A DNA stretch of 64,000 nt, from NCBI RefSeq assembly GCF_019645855.1, contig NZ_CP080999.1, positions 4,340,001 to 4,404,000 on the forward strand. Direction: 5' to 3'. The notes beneath the pieces are model-generated. The model did no database searches. It saw only the letters and a program-made list of their open reading frames with translations, and was not told where the DNA came from. The stretch is from Mycobacterium malmoense (GTDB lineage Bacteria; Actinomycetota; Actinomycetes; Mycobacteriales; Mycobacteriaceae). Below are positions 15,153 through 23,664 of this stretch, in pieces (position 1 is the stretch's first letter; each line of letters starts with the position of its first letter). The translations under genes and the position numbers were made by a program.

Positions 15153-16019
15153 GTGCGGTTCAGCTACGCGGAGGCAATGACCGACTTTTCGTACTACATC
15201 CCGCTGGCAAAGGCAGCCGAGGCGGCCGGGTACCACAGCATGACCATCGCCGACAGCATCGCCTATCCGTTCGAGTCCGACTCGAAGTACCCGTACACGC
15301 CCGACGGCAATCGCGAGTTCCTGGACGGCAAGGCGTTCATTGAGACCTTCGTCCTCACGGCGGCATTGGGCGCGGTGACGTCAACGCTGCGGTTCAACTT
15401 CTTCGTCCTCAAGCTGCCCATCCGGCCGCCGGCTCTGGTGGCCAAGCAGGCCAGTTCGCTGGCCGCGCTGATCGGTAACCGCGTGGGCCTGGGGGTCGGC
15501 ACCAGCCCCTGGCCCGAGGACTACGAGCTGCTGGGTGTCCCATTCGCCAAGCGCGGCAAGCGGATGGACGAATGCATCGAGATCGTGAAAGGCCTCACCA
15601 CCGGCGACTACTTCGAGTTCCACGGCGAGTTCTACGACATTCCCAAGACCAAGATGACCCCGGCCCCCACCCAGCCGATCCCCATCCTGGTCGGCGGCCA
15701 CGCCGATGCGGCGCTGCGCCGCGCCGCGCGTGCGGACGGATGGATGCACGGCGGCGGCGACCCCGAAGAGCTCGACCGGCTCCTCGCCAGGCTCAAGGAG
15801 CTTCGCGAGGAAGAGGGCAAGACCGGCCCGTTCGAGATTCACGTGATCTCGGCCGACGCCTACACCTTGGATGGCATCAAGCGGCTCGAGGACAAGGGCG
15901 TCACCGACGTGATCGTGGGCTTCCGCATTCCCTACATCAAGGGATCCGATACCGAGCCGCTGGAGACCAAGATCCGCAACCTGGAGGCGTTCGCCGAAAA
16001 CGTGATCGCGAAAGTCTAA
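15153..16019 (+). CDS. F420-dependent LLM-class oxidoreductase, Rv0940c-like
   Basis: Luciferase-like monooxygenase fold enzyme (288 residues), predicted to use coenzyme F420 or flavin. Family features include the N-terminal strand MRFSYAEAMTDFSY, NRVGLGVGTSPWPEDYELLG with the cofactor-binding loop, and PIPILVGGHADAALRRAARADGW near the phosphate site. The GTG start has AAGGAAGG 8 nt upstream. The KstR-type box close to the start places it in the sterol-responsive group, so a role in sterol side-chain or ring metabolism is plausible. The substrate cannot be read from sequence. It is convergent with the crotonase gene, 3 bp away. Confidence 0.9.
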   Translation: MRFSYAEAMTDFSYYIPLAKAAEAAGYHSMTIADSIAYPFESDSKYPYTPDGNREFLDGKAFIETFVLTAALGAVTSTLRFNFFVLKLPIRPPALVAKQASSLAALIGNRVGLGVGTSPWPEDYELLGVPFAKRGKRMDECIEIVKGLTTGDYFEFHGEFYDIPKTKMTPAPTQPIPILVGGHADAALRRAARADGWMHGGGDPEELDRLLARLKELREEEGKTGPFEIHVISADAYTLDGIKRLEDKGVTDVIVGFRIPYIKGSDTEPLETKIRNLEAFAENVIAKV

Positions 16020-16022
16020 GCG

Positions 16023-16841
16023 TCACAGGGGATCCCACTTCGGAGTCCGCTTCTCCTGGTGCGCCTTGGCGGCCTCGACCGGATTGTTGGTGAAGCCGCT
16101 GAGGATCTGCGTGCGGTTCTCCAGCTCGATCGCATGCCGCAAGCTGGGCGCGTCCAGGGCCGCGTTGAGGCCAATCTTGGTCTGCCACACGCCATATGCG
16201 TTGTTCTCGGCGATCGAGTGGGCCAGCTGCAGGGCCGCCGGCATCAGGTCGTCCGGAGCGACCACCTCGTGCACCAGCTTGATGCGGTAGGCCTCGGCGG
16301 CGTCGATGATGCGCCCGGTCAGCATCAGCTCCCGCGCCACCCCGGCGCCGACGATTTTGGGCAGCAGGTAGCTGGTGCCCATGTCCATCGAGGAGAAGCC
16401 GGCCTTGATGAACACCGACCCGAAGCGGGCATGCTCGGAGGCGACCCGGATGTCGCTGACGAGCGTGAACGCCAGCCCACCACCGACGGCGACGCCGTTG
16501 ACCGCGGCGATCACCGGGATGGGTAACTCGTAGATCCGGGTGAACAGGTCGGCCAGGCGCACCTGGGCGTCGTAATTGATCTTGAACGGCGGCGTCGTCG
16601 GTTTGGCCTTGGACGGCTTCTTGATCCAGGGCTCTCCGGTCCCGCTCAAATCGGCGCCGGCGCAAAATCCACGTCCGGCGCCGGTAAGGATCGCGATCCG
16701 GAATTCGCCTCCGCCGAGCGCGTCCAGCGCGTCGTGCACGCCGTCGATCAGCGAGCCGTCGATGGCGTTCAGGCGCTCCGGCCGGTTGAGGGTGACGCAG
16801 GCGATGTTGTCGTCGAGGGTTTTGAATTCCACTGCGGACAT
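16023..16841 (-). CDS. Enoyl-CoA hydratase/isomerase (crotonase family)
   Basis: Crotonase-fold enzyme of 272 residues acting on acyl-CoA thioesters, probably in fatty-acid or sterol beta-oxidation. The two oxyanion-hole segments are visible: GAGRGFCAGADL and AVNGVAVGGGLAFTLVSDIR. The helix with GSVFIKAGFSSMDMGTSYLL follows, with position-specific residues typical of broad-specificity EchA proteins. ATG at 16841 (MSAVEFKTLDDN) is chosen because the longer open frame overlaps the divergent methyltransferase gene and has no family similarity. It is convergent with the KstR-controlled oxidoreductase, so a joint pathway role is possible but not proven. Confidence 0.92.
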   Translation of the reverse strand: MSAVEFKTLDDNIACVTLNRPERLNAIDGSLIDGVHDALDALGGGEFRIAILTGAGRGFCAGADLSGTGEPWIKKPSKAKPTTPPFKINYDAQVRLADLFTRIYELPIPVIAAVNGVAVGGGLAFTLVSDIRVASEHARFGSVFIKAGFSSMDMGTSYLLPKIVGAGVARELMLTGRIIDAAEAYRIKLVHEVVAPDDLMPAALQLAHSIAENNAYGVWQTKIGLNAALDAPSLRHAIELENRTQILSGFTNNPVEAAKAHQEKRTPKWDPL

Positions 16842-16919
16842 ACCCAAACCGTAGGCGACATCGGTGTTTACCCCCGCGGCATACGGTGGTTTGGCCGCGT
16901 ACGAATCAAAGGAGAAGTG

Positions 16920-17840
16920 ATGGCACGAACCGAGGGCGACAGCTGGGACCTGGCCAACAGCGTCGGAGCCACCGCCACCATGGTGGCGGCTGCCCGGGCC
17001 GCCGCGACCAAACGTCCCCAGCCGGTTATCAACGATCCGTTCGCCGAACCGCTGGTACGCGCCGTCGGGGTCGACGTGTTCAACCGGATCGCGGCCGGCG
17101 AATTCGACTTCAACGGAGCCGACGGCGACGTCGGGATTCCGCGGATGACCGATACTTTCGCCGCCCGGGCCCGGTTTTACGACGACTACTTCGCCGAGGC
17201 CACCGGCACCGGCATACGGCAGGTCGTCATCGTCGCGGCGGGGCTCGACTCGCGCGCGTACCGGCTTCCATGGCCGGCGGGCACCACGGTGTACGAGATC
17301 GATCAACCAGAGGTAATCGAATTCAAGACGTCGACGCTGTCGAAGATCGGCGCCGAGCCCACCACCGACTACCGCCCCGTGGGGATCGATCTCCGGTACG
17401 ACTGGCCCGCGGCGCTGCGGGCGGCCGGCTTCGCTACCACCCGGCCCACCGCATGGCTCGCCGAGGGAGTGTTGATCGGTTTTCTGCCGCCCGAGGCCGA
17501 GGTTCGATTGCTCGACAACATTGACGCGCTGAGCGCCCAGGGCAGCTGGCTGGCCGCCGACTACGGAACGATCACCGGGCCTTCGGAGCGGGCGCAGGAA
17601 CAGGCCCAGCGGGCGGCCGAGGGCTGGCGACGGTACGGATTGGATCTAGACGTCGCCGGTTTGACCTACCCCGGCGAGCACACCGACGTCGCCGCGCACC
17701 TGGAGGCCCACGGTTGGGACGCGACCAGGTTCACGCTCGCCGACCTGTTCACCGCCGCCGGCCTACCGGAACTGGAGGAGGCCGACCAGCAGGGGCCACC
17801 GGCCGCCACGATCGGCTTCGTGCGGGCGATCCGAACCTAG
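16920..17840 (+). CDS. SAM-dependent methyltransferase of the mycobacterial LCMT/TIGR00027 family
   Basis: Putative S-adenosylmethionine-dependent methyltransferase (306 residues), one of the large mycobacterial paralogous group. The N-terminus WDLANSVGATATMVAAARA and the motif VVIVAAGLDSRAYRLPWP, with acidic motif VYEIDQPEVIEFK next, are family signatures. AWLAEGVLIGFLP and the C-terminal GFVRAIRT complete the fold. ATG at 16920 with AAAGGAG 5 nt upstream sets the start. Its stop overlaps the stop of convergent ligD by 3 bp (17837-17840), an unusually tight arrangement. Natural substrates of this family are largely unknown. Confidence 0.92.
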   Translation: MARTEGDSWDLANSVGATATMVAAARAAATKRPQPVINDPFAEPLVRAVGVDVFNRIAAGEFDFNGADGDVGIPRMTDTFAARARFYDDYFAEATGTGIRQVVIVAAGLDSRAYRLPWPAGTTVYEIDQPEVIEFKTSTLSKIGAEPTTDYRPVGIDLRYDWPAALRAAGFATTRPTAWLAEGVLIGFLPPEAEVRLLDNIDALSAQGSWLAADYGTITGPSERAQEQAQRAAEGWRRYGLDLDVAGLTYPGEHTDVAAHLEAHGWDATRFTLADLFTAAGLPELEEADQQGPPAATIGFVRAIRT

Positions 17841-20161
17841 CCGCGAGAGTGCGACTGCCGACGCCGCTTCTCCGGAAACGCGTCGCCAGTTACACTTTCG
17901 CGCACCACCTCGCTTGGCTTCTTGTCCGGCCGCAGCCCGCGCCAACTCGTTTGGCGCAGGCGGTCATCCGGGGTCCATTCGCTGTAGCGCACCTCGCCCA
18001 CCAGAACCGGCTCGACGAACGTCACGCCCTTGGCGTCGAGTGTCGAAAGCGGCGCGTCGAAGGGAGACCGTTTGGTGTGCAACGGCGCCAGCGTCTTCTT
18101 CAGGTTCGCGAGGTCGCGTTCGGTGAAGCCGGTACCAACCCGTCCGGCGAAATGCAGCCCGCCTTCACCGGGGATGCCCATCAGCAGCGAGCCGATGCCG
18201 CTCGTCCGGCCGCCCTCTCCGGCTTTCCAGCCGCCGATCACGACTTCCTGGGTGTTCCAGTGCTTGTCCTTGATCCAGGAGGCCGCGCGTCGGCCCGGCT
18301 GATAGGTGGAGTCGCGCCGCTTGGCGATCACGCCCTCCCAGCCGTGCTTGCGGGAATGCTCCAGCGCCTGGGCGCCGTCGCCGGGCAGCAGCTCGGGAAC
18401 GATGAGGTTGGTGCCGCTGGCCAGGGTTTCCAGCAGCTTTCGCCGATCCCGGTACTTCGCGCGCAGCAGCGAGCGGCCGTCCAGGTAGAGCAGATCGAAT
18501 GCCCAGTACTCGACGCGGCTGCCCCGGCCCCGGTTCTGCATCTCGTGGAAGCTGGGCACGCCGGACTCGTTCAGAACGACGGCCTCGCCGTCGAGCACCG
18601 CGTGATGGTCCGCCAGATCGTCTGCTACCGCCCGTAATTCGGGGTATTCGGTGGTGACTTCGCGGCCGCGCCGGGACCGTACCCGCAAGGCGCCGTGATC
18701 GACCTCGACCAGCAGGCGGTAGCCGTCCCACTTACCCTCGAAGGCCCACTGGCTCGCCGTGCACGCCGCGACCGAACCCTGCGTGGCGAGCATAGGGTCG
18801 AGCGCGTCGAAGTCGAAGGCCTTTTGATCCTTCATCCGGTGCGCCAGCCACTGGTCGCCATTGGTGTGAATCAGCACGTAGCGCCCAGAGATCCGGCTCC
18901 CGTGCAGATTGACGATGACCTCGTCACCACGGAATTTCTCGGCGTCGTAGGTTCCCGAGTCCCAGATGATCACCTTGCCGGCGCCGTATTCGCCCTTGGG
19001 GATCACGCCCTCGAAGGTGGCGTATTCCAGCGGATGGTCCTCGGTGCGGACCGCCAAATGGTTCACCGATGGGGTTTCGGGCAGGTTCTTCGGCACGGCC
19101 CAGGACACCAGCACGCCGTCTCGTTCCAGCCGGAAGTCGTAGTGCAGCCGGCGGGCGTGGTGCTCCTGTATGACGAACGTATTGCCCTGCCCGGTAGCAG
19201 GTTTCGCTGTGGGAACCGGCTCGGGCGTTTTCGACGCGTCGCGCATGCTGCGGTATTTGGTCAGCCGATCGCGGATCGGCGCGTCAGCGTCCAGCGGTGC
19301 CAGCAGGTCGCCGTCGCGCGCGACCCGGGCAAGCACCTCGTCGTAACGCAACTGGCGCAGCGCAGGGCCGTCGATTTCGTCCCAGCTGCGTGGCGCCGCG
19401 ACCGTCGGATGTTCGCGTCCGCGCAACGAATACGGCGCGATGGTCGTCTTGGAGCCGTTGTTCTGGCTCCAGTCCACGAACACCTTTCCCGCCCGCACGC
19501 TCCTGGTCATGGTCGATGTAACCAGCTTGGGCATCGTCTTTTCCAGTTGCAGCGCAACATGTTTGGCTAACGTCGTGGCACCCTTGCTGCTTACCGGCTC
19601 GGTCAGCGGCGTGTAGAGATGCAAGCCCTTGCTACCACTGGTCACCGCAAAGGTGGTCAGCCCGATATCGGCGATCAGATCACGGACCGCATGCGCCACC
19701 TCAGCCAGCTGAGCCATCGTCACGCCTGCACCGGGGTCCAGGTCGAACACCAACCGCGTCGCCGGGCCCGGCTTGAGCACTTCAGCACTGCTTCGCGTCC
19801 ACTCGGCGACGAACCGCCACTGCGGCACGTGCACCTCCAGCGCCGCCTGCTGTGCGATCCACGCCAGCCCGGCGGGGCTGTCGATGATCGGATAGGTCGT
19901 CGTCCCCGACCGGTGGGTGACGCTGCCGCGCGGCAGCCAGTCGGGCGCCGACGAGGCCAGCTGCTTTTCGAAGAACGACTCGCGGTCGACACCGTTGGGC
20001 CAGCGCTTGCGGGTCGCCGGACGCCCGGCGATGTGCGGCAGCATCACCTCGGCAATCCCCGCGTAGTAGTCGAAGACGTCCTGCTTGGTGGTTCCGGTCG
20101 CGGGATACAGCACCTTGTCGGCGTTGGTCAGCCTCACCCGCGCCTTCGCCGTCGAGCCCAT
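17837..20161 (-). CDS. ligD: Multifunctional ATP-dependent DNA ligase D (NHEJ)
   Basis: Central enzyme of bacterial non-homologous end joining with Ku. Three domains in order: N-terminal polymerase/primase (about 1-290, NADKVLYPATGTTKQDVFDY, catalytic Asp pair in LVFDLDPG), central phosphoesterase (about 310-450, IQEHHARRLHYDFRLERDG), and C-terminal ATP ligase with the KWDGYR nucleotidyl-lysine motif (about residue 480). ATG 20161 (MGSTAKARV) matches the family start; the frame extends 22 codons further upstream. The last 19 residues after PSEVVRE are an extra tail encoded by a palindromic element. Divergent from a mannitol dehydrogenase that separates it from mku. Confidence 0.97.
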   Translation of the reverse strand: MGSTAKARVRLTNADKVLYPATGTTKQDVFDYYAGIAEVMLPHIAGRPATRKRWPNGVDRESFFEKQLASSAPDWLPRGSVTHRSGTTTYPIIDSPAGLAWIAQQAALEVHVPQWRFVAEWTRSSAEVLKPGPATRLVFDLDPGAGVTMAQLAEVAHAVRDLIADIGLTTFAVTSGSKGLHLYTPLTEPVSSKGATTLAKHVALQLEKTMPKLVTSTMTRSVRAGKVFVDWSQNNGSKTTIAPYSLRGREHPTVAAPRSWDEIDGPALRQLRYDEVLARVARDGDLLAPLDADAPIRDRLTKYRSMRDASKTPEPVPTAKPATGQGNTFVIQEHHARRLHYDFRLERDGVLVSWAVPKNLPETPSVNHLAVRTEDHPLEYATFEGVIPKGEYGAGKVIIWDSGTYDAEKFRGDEVIVNLHGSRISGRYVLIHTNGDQWLAHRMKDQKAFDFDALDPMLATQGSVAACTASQWAFEGKWDGYRLLVEVDHGALRVRSRRGREVTTEYPELRAVADDLADHHAVLDGEAVVLNESGVPSFHEMQNRGRGSRVEYWAFDLLYLDGRSLLRAKYRDRRKLLETLASGTNLIVPELLPGDGAQALEHSRKHGWEGVIAKRRDSTYQPGRRAASWIKDKHWNTQEVVIGGWKAGEGGRTSGIGSLLMGIPGEGGLHFAGRVGTGFTERDLANLKKTLAPLHTKRSPFDAPLSTLDAKGVTFVEPVLVGEVRYSEWTPDDRLRQTSWRGLRPDKKPSEVVRESVTGDAFPEKRRRQSHSRG
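17842..17902. repeat. Palindromic element at the 3' end of ligD
   Basis: CGCGAGAGTGCGACTG (17842-17857) pairs with 17887-17902 at 13 of 16 positions. The design (CGCGAG-ngtgcg at the outer ends, about 30-nt centre) resembles the pgi-SDR element at 8819-8882. Here it lies inside the ligD reading frame and encodes its extra C-terminal tail. Confidence 0.55.
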
Positions 20162-20162
20162 G

Positions 20163-21614
20163 ATGTCAACGTACGTCGTCGTGAGCGCCGGTACCGTCAA
20201 CTCCGTGGTTCGACTGAACAGCGCCACCCTGAGACGACTGCCGATCGCGACGCCGAGTCATGACCGTGACGGTGTGCAGGTCGGTATAGCGCACTTCGGC
20301 GTCGGCGGGTTTCACCGGGCACATCAGGCGATGTATATCGACAGGTTGCTGCAGCAAGGCCGGGCGCGGGAGTGGGGCATCTGCGGGATCGGCCTGATGC
20401 CGGCAGACCGCCGGATGAGAAACGTGTTGCGTGCTCAGGACGGCCTGTACACGCTGGTTTTGGAACACCCCGACGGCAACCGGGAGGCGCGGGTGATCGG
20501 TTCGATCGTCGACTACCGCTATGCGCGCGACGACCCGCAAGCGACGATCGAGCTGCTCGCCGCACCGACGACCCGCATCATCTCGATGACCATCACCGAG
20601 GGCGGCTACGAGATCCGTGACCCCGCGTCGGCATTCGGCCTGATCGCCGAGGCCCTGTCCCGGCGTCGTGACCGCGGCATCACCGCGCCGACGATCGTGT
20701 CGTGCGACAACATCGAGCGCAATGGCGAGGTCGCGCGTCGGGCCGTCATCGCCCATGCCGAACCGCTGCGTTCCGGCCTCGCAGGCTGGGTCGCCGAGCA
20801 CGCCCGGTTCCCGTGTTCGATGGTCGATCGCATCACGCCGGTCACCACGCCGGACATCGTGGCCGGGGTGGAGCGCGACTTCGGTGTCGCCGACGAATGG
20901 CCGGTGGTGGCCGAGGCATTCGCGGCGTGGGTGCTCGAGGACGACTTCGCCGACGGCAGGCCGCCGCTGGACGAGGCGGGCGTGCTGCTGGTCGACGACG
21001 TGACCCCGTACGAGTCGATGAAACTTCGGCTGCTCAACGCCGGTCACCAGTGCCTGTGCTACTTCGCCGCGCTGTGTGGGTACCGCATGGTGCACGATGC
21101 GGCGCGCGACCCGTTGTTGGCCGAATTCCTGCTGGCCTATTTCGATTCCGAAGCGGTGCCGACGCTGCGGCCGGTCCCCGGCATCGATCTGGGTGCCTAC
21201 ACCCGCGGGCTTATCGAGCGCTTCGCCAACCCGGGAGTGCGTGACACCGTGGCGCGGTTGTGCGCTTATTCATCGGACCGGATCCCGAAATGGCTGCTGC
21301 CGGTGATCCGCGACAACCTGCGCACCGGCGGGCCGGTCCGGTTGGCGGCGGCGACCGTGGCAAGCTGGGCCCGCTACGCCGAGGCGGTCGACGAGCGTGG
21401 CGGACCGATCAAGGTCGTCGACAACCTGGCGGATTCGCTGGTGCCCATCGCGCGGTCGCAGCGGCTACATCCGACCGCCTTCATCGAGAACCGGGCGCTG
21501 TTCGGGGATCTGGCGCAGGCGCCCCGCTTCGTCGAGGCCTACCGCTGGGCGCTGGATTCGTTGCACACCCGCGGGGCGAGGGCAACGCTGGAGGTAGTGC
21601 TGCACGGCGCGTGA
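20163..21614 (+). CDS. Mannitol dehydrogenase family protein (polyol/hexuronate dehydrogenase)
   Basis: Long-chain NAD(P)-dependent polyol dehydrogenase of the mannitol-2-dehydrogenase/fructuronate reductase family, about 470-483 residues. It has the N-terminal Rossmann segment VGIAHFGVGGFHRAHQAMYI and the catalytic-domain motif YESMKLRLLNAGHQ, whose lysine and Asn-x-x-His are the active-site signature of the family. Likely reaction is mannitol to fructose (or a related polyol). Start is uncertain: ATG 20163 abuts divergent ligD, while GTG 20181 or GTG 20205 would also fit. The sugar-kinase gene follows 13 bp later, consistent with a two-step polyol catabolic operon. Confidence 0.88.
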   Translation: MSTYVVVSAGTVNSVVRLNSATLRRLPIATPSHDRDGVQVGIAHFGVGGFHRAHQAMYIDRLLQQGRAREWGICGIGLMPADRRMRNVLRAQDGLYTLVLEHPDGNREARVIGSIVDYRYARDDPQATIELLAAPTTRIISMTITEGGYEIRDPASAFGLIAEALSRRRDRGITAPTIVSCDNIERNGEVARRAVIAHAEPLRSGLAGWVAEHARFPCSMVDRITPVTTPDIVAGVERDFGVADEWPVVAEAFAAWVLEDDFADGRPPLDEAGVLLVDDVTPYESMKLRLLNAGHQCLCYFAALCGYRMVHDAARDPLLAEFLLAYFDSEAVPTLRPVPGIDLGAYTRGLIERFANPGVRDTVARLCAYSSDRIPKWLLPVIRDNLRTGGPVRLAAATVASWARYAEAVDERGGPIKVVDNLADSLVPIARSQRLHPTAFIENRALFGDLAQAPRFVEAYRWALDSLHTRGARATLEVVLHGA

Positions 21615-21627
21615 AGGAGGTGAGGCG

Positions 21628-22584
21628 ATGACCCGCGGGCTGGTGATCGGTGAGGCGTTGATCGACATCGTGGACCGCAGTGACCCTTTGGAGGGCGGCA
21701 CCGAGCACGTCGGCGGCAGCCCACTCAACGTGGCCGTCGGACTCGCCAGGCTCGGTCGCGCCGTCGACTTCTTGACCCATATCGGCGACGACGAACTCGG
21801 CCAGCGCATCGCCGAGTACGTCAAATCATCTGGCGCACAGCTGGTTCCGGGAAGCATGTCCGCGAGCCGAACGGCGACCGCGGCGGCGACCATCGCCGAC
21901 GACGGGTCGGCGGTCTACGCGTTCGACCTGGAATGGCGCCTCTCCGGTACGCCCGAAGTCGCACCGCCATTATTCGTGCACACGGGATCCATCGCCGCCG
22001 TGCGGGAGCCGGGGTGCTTGGCGGTCGCGGCGCTGCTCGACGCCTACCGCGTGTCGGCCACCGTCACTTTCGACCCCAACGTGCGTCCGTCACTGATCGC
22101 CGACCGGGATCTGGCCCGCGAACGCATCGCACACCTCGTCGAGCGCAGCGACGTCGTCAAGGCCAGTGACGAGGACCTGAGCTGGATCGATCCCGACCAC
22201 GAACCGGAGTGGACGGCCCGGACCTGGGCGGCGTCGGGACCCGCGATCGTCGTTTTGACGATGGGCGATCGGGGCGCGGTGGCGTTCTGCCCGGCCGGCG
22301 AGGCCAGGGTGGCCGCCAGGCCGGTCCGGGTGGTGGACACCGTCGGGGCCGGCGACGCGTTCATGGTCGGCCTGCTCGACGCGCTCTGGGGACTGGGCTT
22401 GTTGGGCGGCGGAAAGCGAGCCGCCCTGGGCCGCATCGGGCTCGACGCGCTGACGGCGGCGCTCGAGGCGGCCAGCCTGTCGTCGGCGCTGACCATCGGC
22501 CGCACCGGTGCCGACCTGCCCGACCGAGCCGCCCTGCAGGCTCAAACCTCCCCTCCGCCCGGTCGTTTCACTCGTTTCACTTAG
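21628..22584 (+). CDS. PfkB-family carbohydrate kinase (probable fructokinase)
   Basis: ATP-dependent sugar kinase of 318 residues. It shows the PfkB N-terminal substrate-binding segment GGSPLNVAVGLARLGR and the C-terminal signature VDTVGAGDAFMVGLLDALWG with the catalytic aspartate. The ATG is preceded by GGAGG at ideal spacing and lies 13 bp after the polyol dehydrogenase stop. Paired with that enzyme, it would phosphorylate the resulting fructose or a similar ketose. The specificity is inferred from context only; ribokinase-type activity cannot be excluded. Confidence 0.88.
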   Translation: MTRGLVIGEALIDIVDRSDPLEGGTEHVGGSPLNVAVGLARLGRAVDFLTHIGDDELGQRIAEYVKSSGAQLVPGSMSASRTATAAATIADDGSAVYAFDLEWRLSGTPEVAPPLFVHTGSIAAVREPGCLAVAALLDAYRVSATVTFDPNVRPSLIADRDLARERIAHLVERSDVVKASDEDLSWIDPDHEPEWTARTWAASGPAIVVLTMGDRGAVAFCPAGEARVAARPVRVVDTVGAGDAFMVGLLDALWGLGLLGGGKRAALGRIGLDALTAALEAASLSSALTIGRTGADLPDRAALQAQTSPPPGRFTRFT

Positions 22585-22759
22585 GCCGGTGGAATTAGGC
22601 ACCGGCGGATTGCGTGCCCGGGAGCGCCTAGGAGATATTGCGTCGCATCCGAGTGCCGCCCGAAACGTTGCCGCACGGGACCGGCAAACGGGAAAATTTT
22701 CGCTGCGCGGATCCGCCGCGCTGTTTTGCTGCGGGTGGTGTGTGGGCATACTGACTTAC

Positions 22760-23647
22760 ATGCGCTCCATCTGGAAGGGCTCCATCGCGTTCGGGCTGGT
22801 GAACGTTCCGGTCAAGGCGTATAGCGCCACCCAGGACCACGACATCAAGTTCCATCAGGTGCACGCCAAGGACAACGGCCGCATCCGATACCAACGCGTG
22901 TGCGAGCTAGACGGCGAGGTCGTCGAATACCGCGACATCGCCCGGGCCTACGAGTCCGACGACGGCCACATGGTGGTGATCACCGACGACGACATCTCCA
23001 CCTTGCCCGAAGAACGCAGCCGCGAAATCGAGGTGCTGGAGTTCGTCCCGGCCAGCGAGGTCGACCCGATGATGTTCGACCGCAGTTATTTCTTGGAGCC
23101 GGATTCGAAGTCGTCCAAATCCTATGTGCTGCTGGCCAAGACACTCGCCGAGACCGATCGGATGGCGATCGTTCATTTCACGCTGCGTAACAAGACGCGG
23201 CTGGCTGCGTTGCGGGTCAAGGACTTTGGCAAGCGCGACGTGATGGTGGTGCACACCTTGTTGTGGCCCGACGAGATCCGCGATCCCGACTTCCCCGTGC
23301 TGGACAAGGAGGTCGAGATCAAGCCCGCCGAGCTCAAGATGGCCGGGCAGGTGGTGGAGTCGATGGCCGAAGACTTCAACCCCGACCGCTACCACGACAC
23401 ATACCAGGAGCAGCTGCTGGAGCTGATCGACGCGAAACTCGAAGGCGGGGAAGCGTTTACCGCCGAGGAGCAGCCCCAGGAGCTGGACGAGACCGAGGAC
23501 GTCTCCGACCTACTGGCCAAGCTGGAGGCCAGCGTCAAGGCGCGCGCCGGTAACGGCAAGGCACCGGCGAAGAAGACACCGGCCAAAAAGGCGACCGCCA
23601 AAAAGGCACCGGCCAAAAAGGCTTCGAGAGCCGGGTCGAAATCCTGA
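22760..23647 (+). CDS. mku: Ku DNA end-binding protein (NHEJ)
   Basis: Homodimeric Ku that binds double-strand ends and recruits LigD. The 295-residue protein begins MRSIWKGSIAFGLVNVPVKA, the canonical bacterial Ku start, with the core beta-barrel and the LigD-interaction region through ELIDAKLEGGEAF. It ends in a Lys/Ala-rich tail with APAKK/ATAKK repeats from about residue 265, like histone H1-type extensions that bind DNA in other mycobacterial Ku proteins. It lies 18 bp before convergent pstA. The gene is separated from ligD by two sugar-metabolism genes, unlike the adjacent ligD-mku pair of M. tuberculosis. Confidence 0.96.
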   Translation: MRSIWKGSIAFGLVNVPVKAYSATQDHDIKFHQVHAKDNGRIRYQRVCELDGEVVEYRDIARAYESDDGHMVVITDDDISTLPEERSREIEVLEFVPASEVDPMMFDRSYFLEPDSKSSKSYVLLAKTLAETDRMAIVHFTLRNKTRLAALRVKDFGKRDVMVVHTLLWPDEIRDPDFPVLDKEVEIKPAELKMAGQVVESMAEDFNPDRYHDTYQEQLLELIDAKLEGGEAFTAEEQPQELDETEDVSDLLAKLEASVKARAGNGKAPAKKTPAKKATAKKAPAKKASRAGSKS

Positions 23648-23664
23648 CCTTGTGCCCAAAGCGC

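Noticed and set aside
16842..17306. N-terminal extension of the crotonase
   Set aside because: It overlaps the divergent methyltransferase in an antisense frame; MSAVEF at 16841 is the family start.
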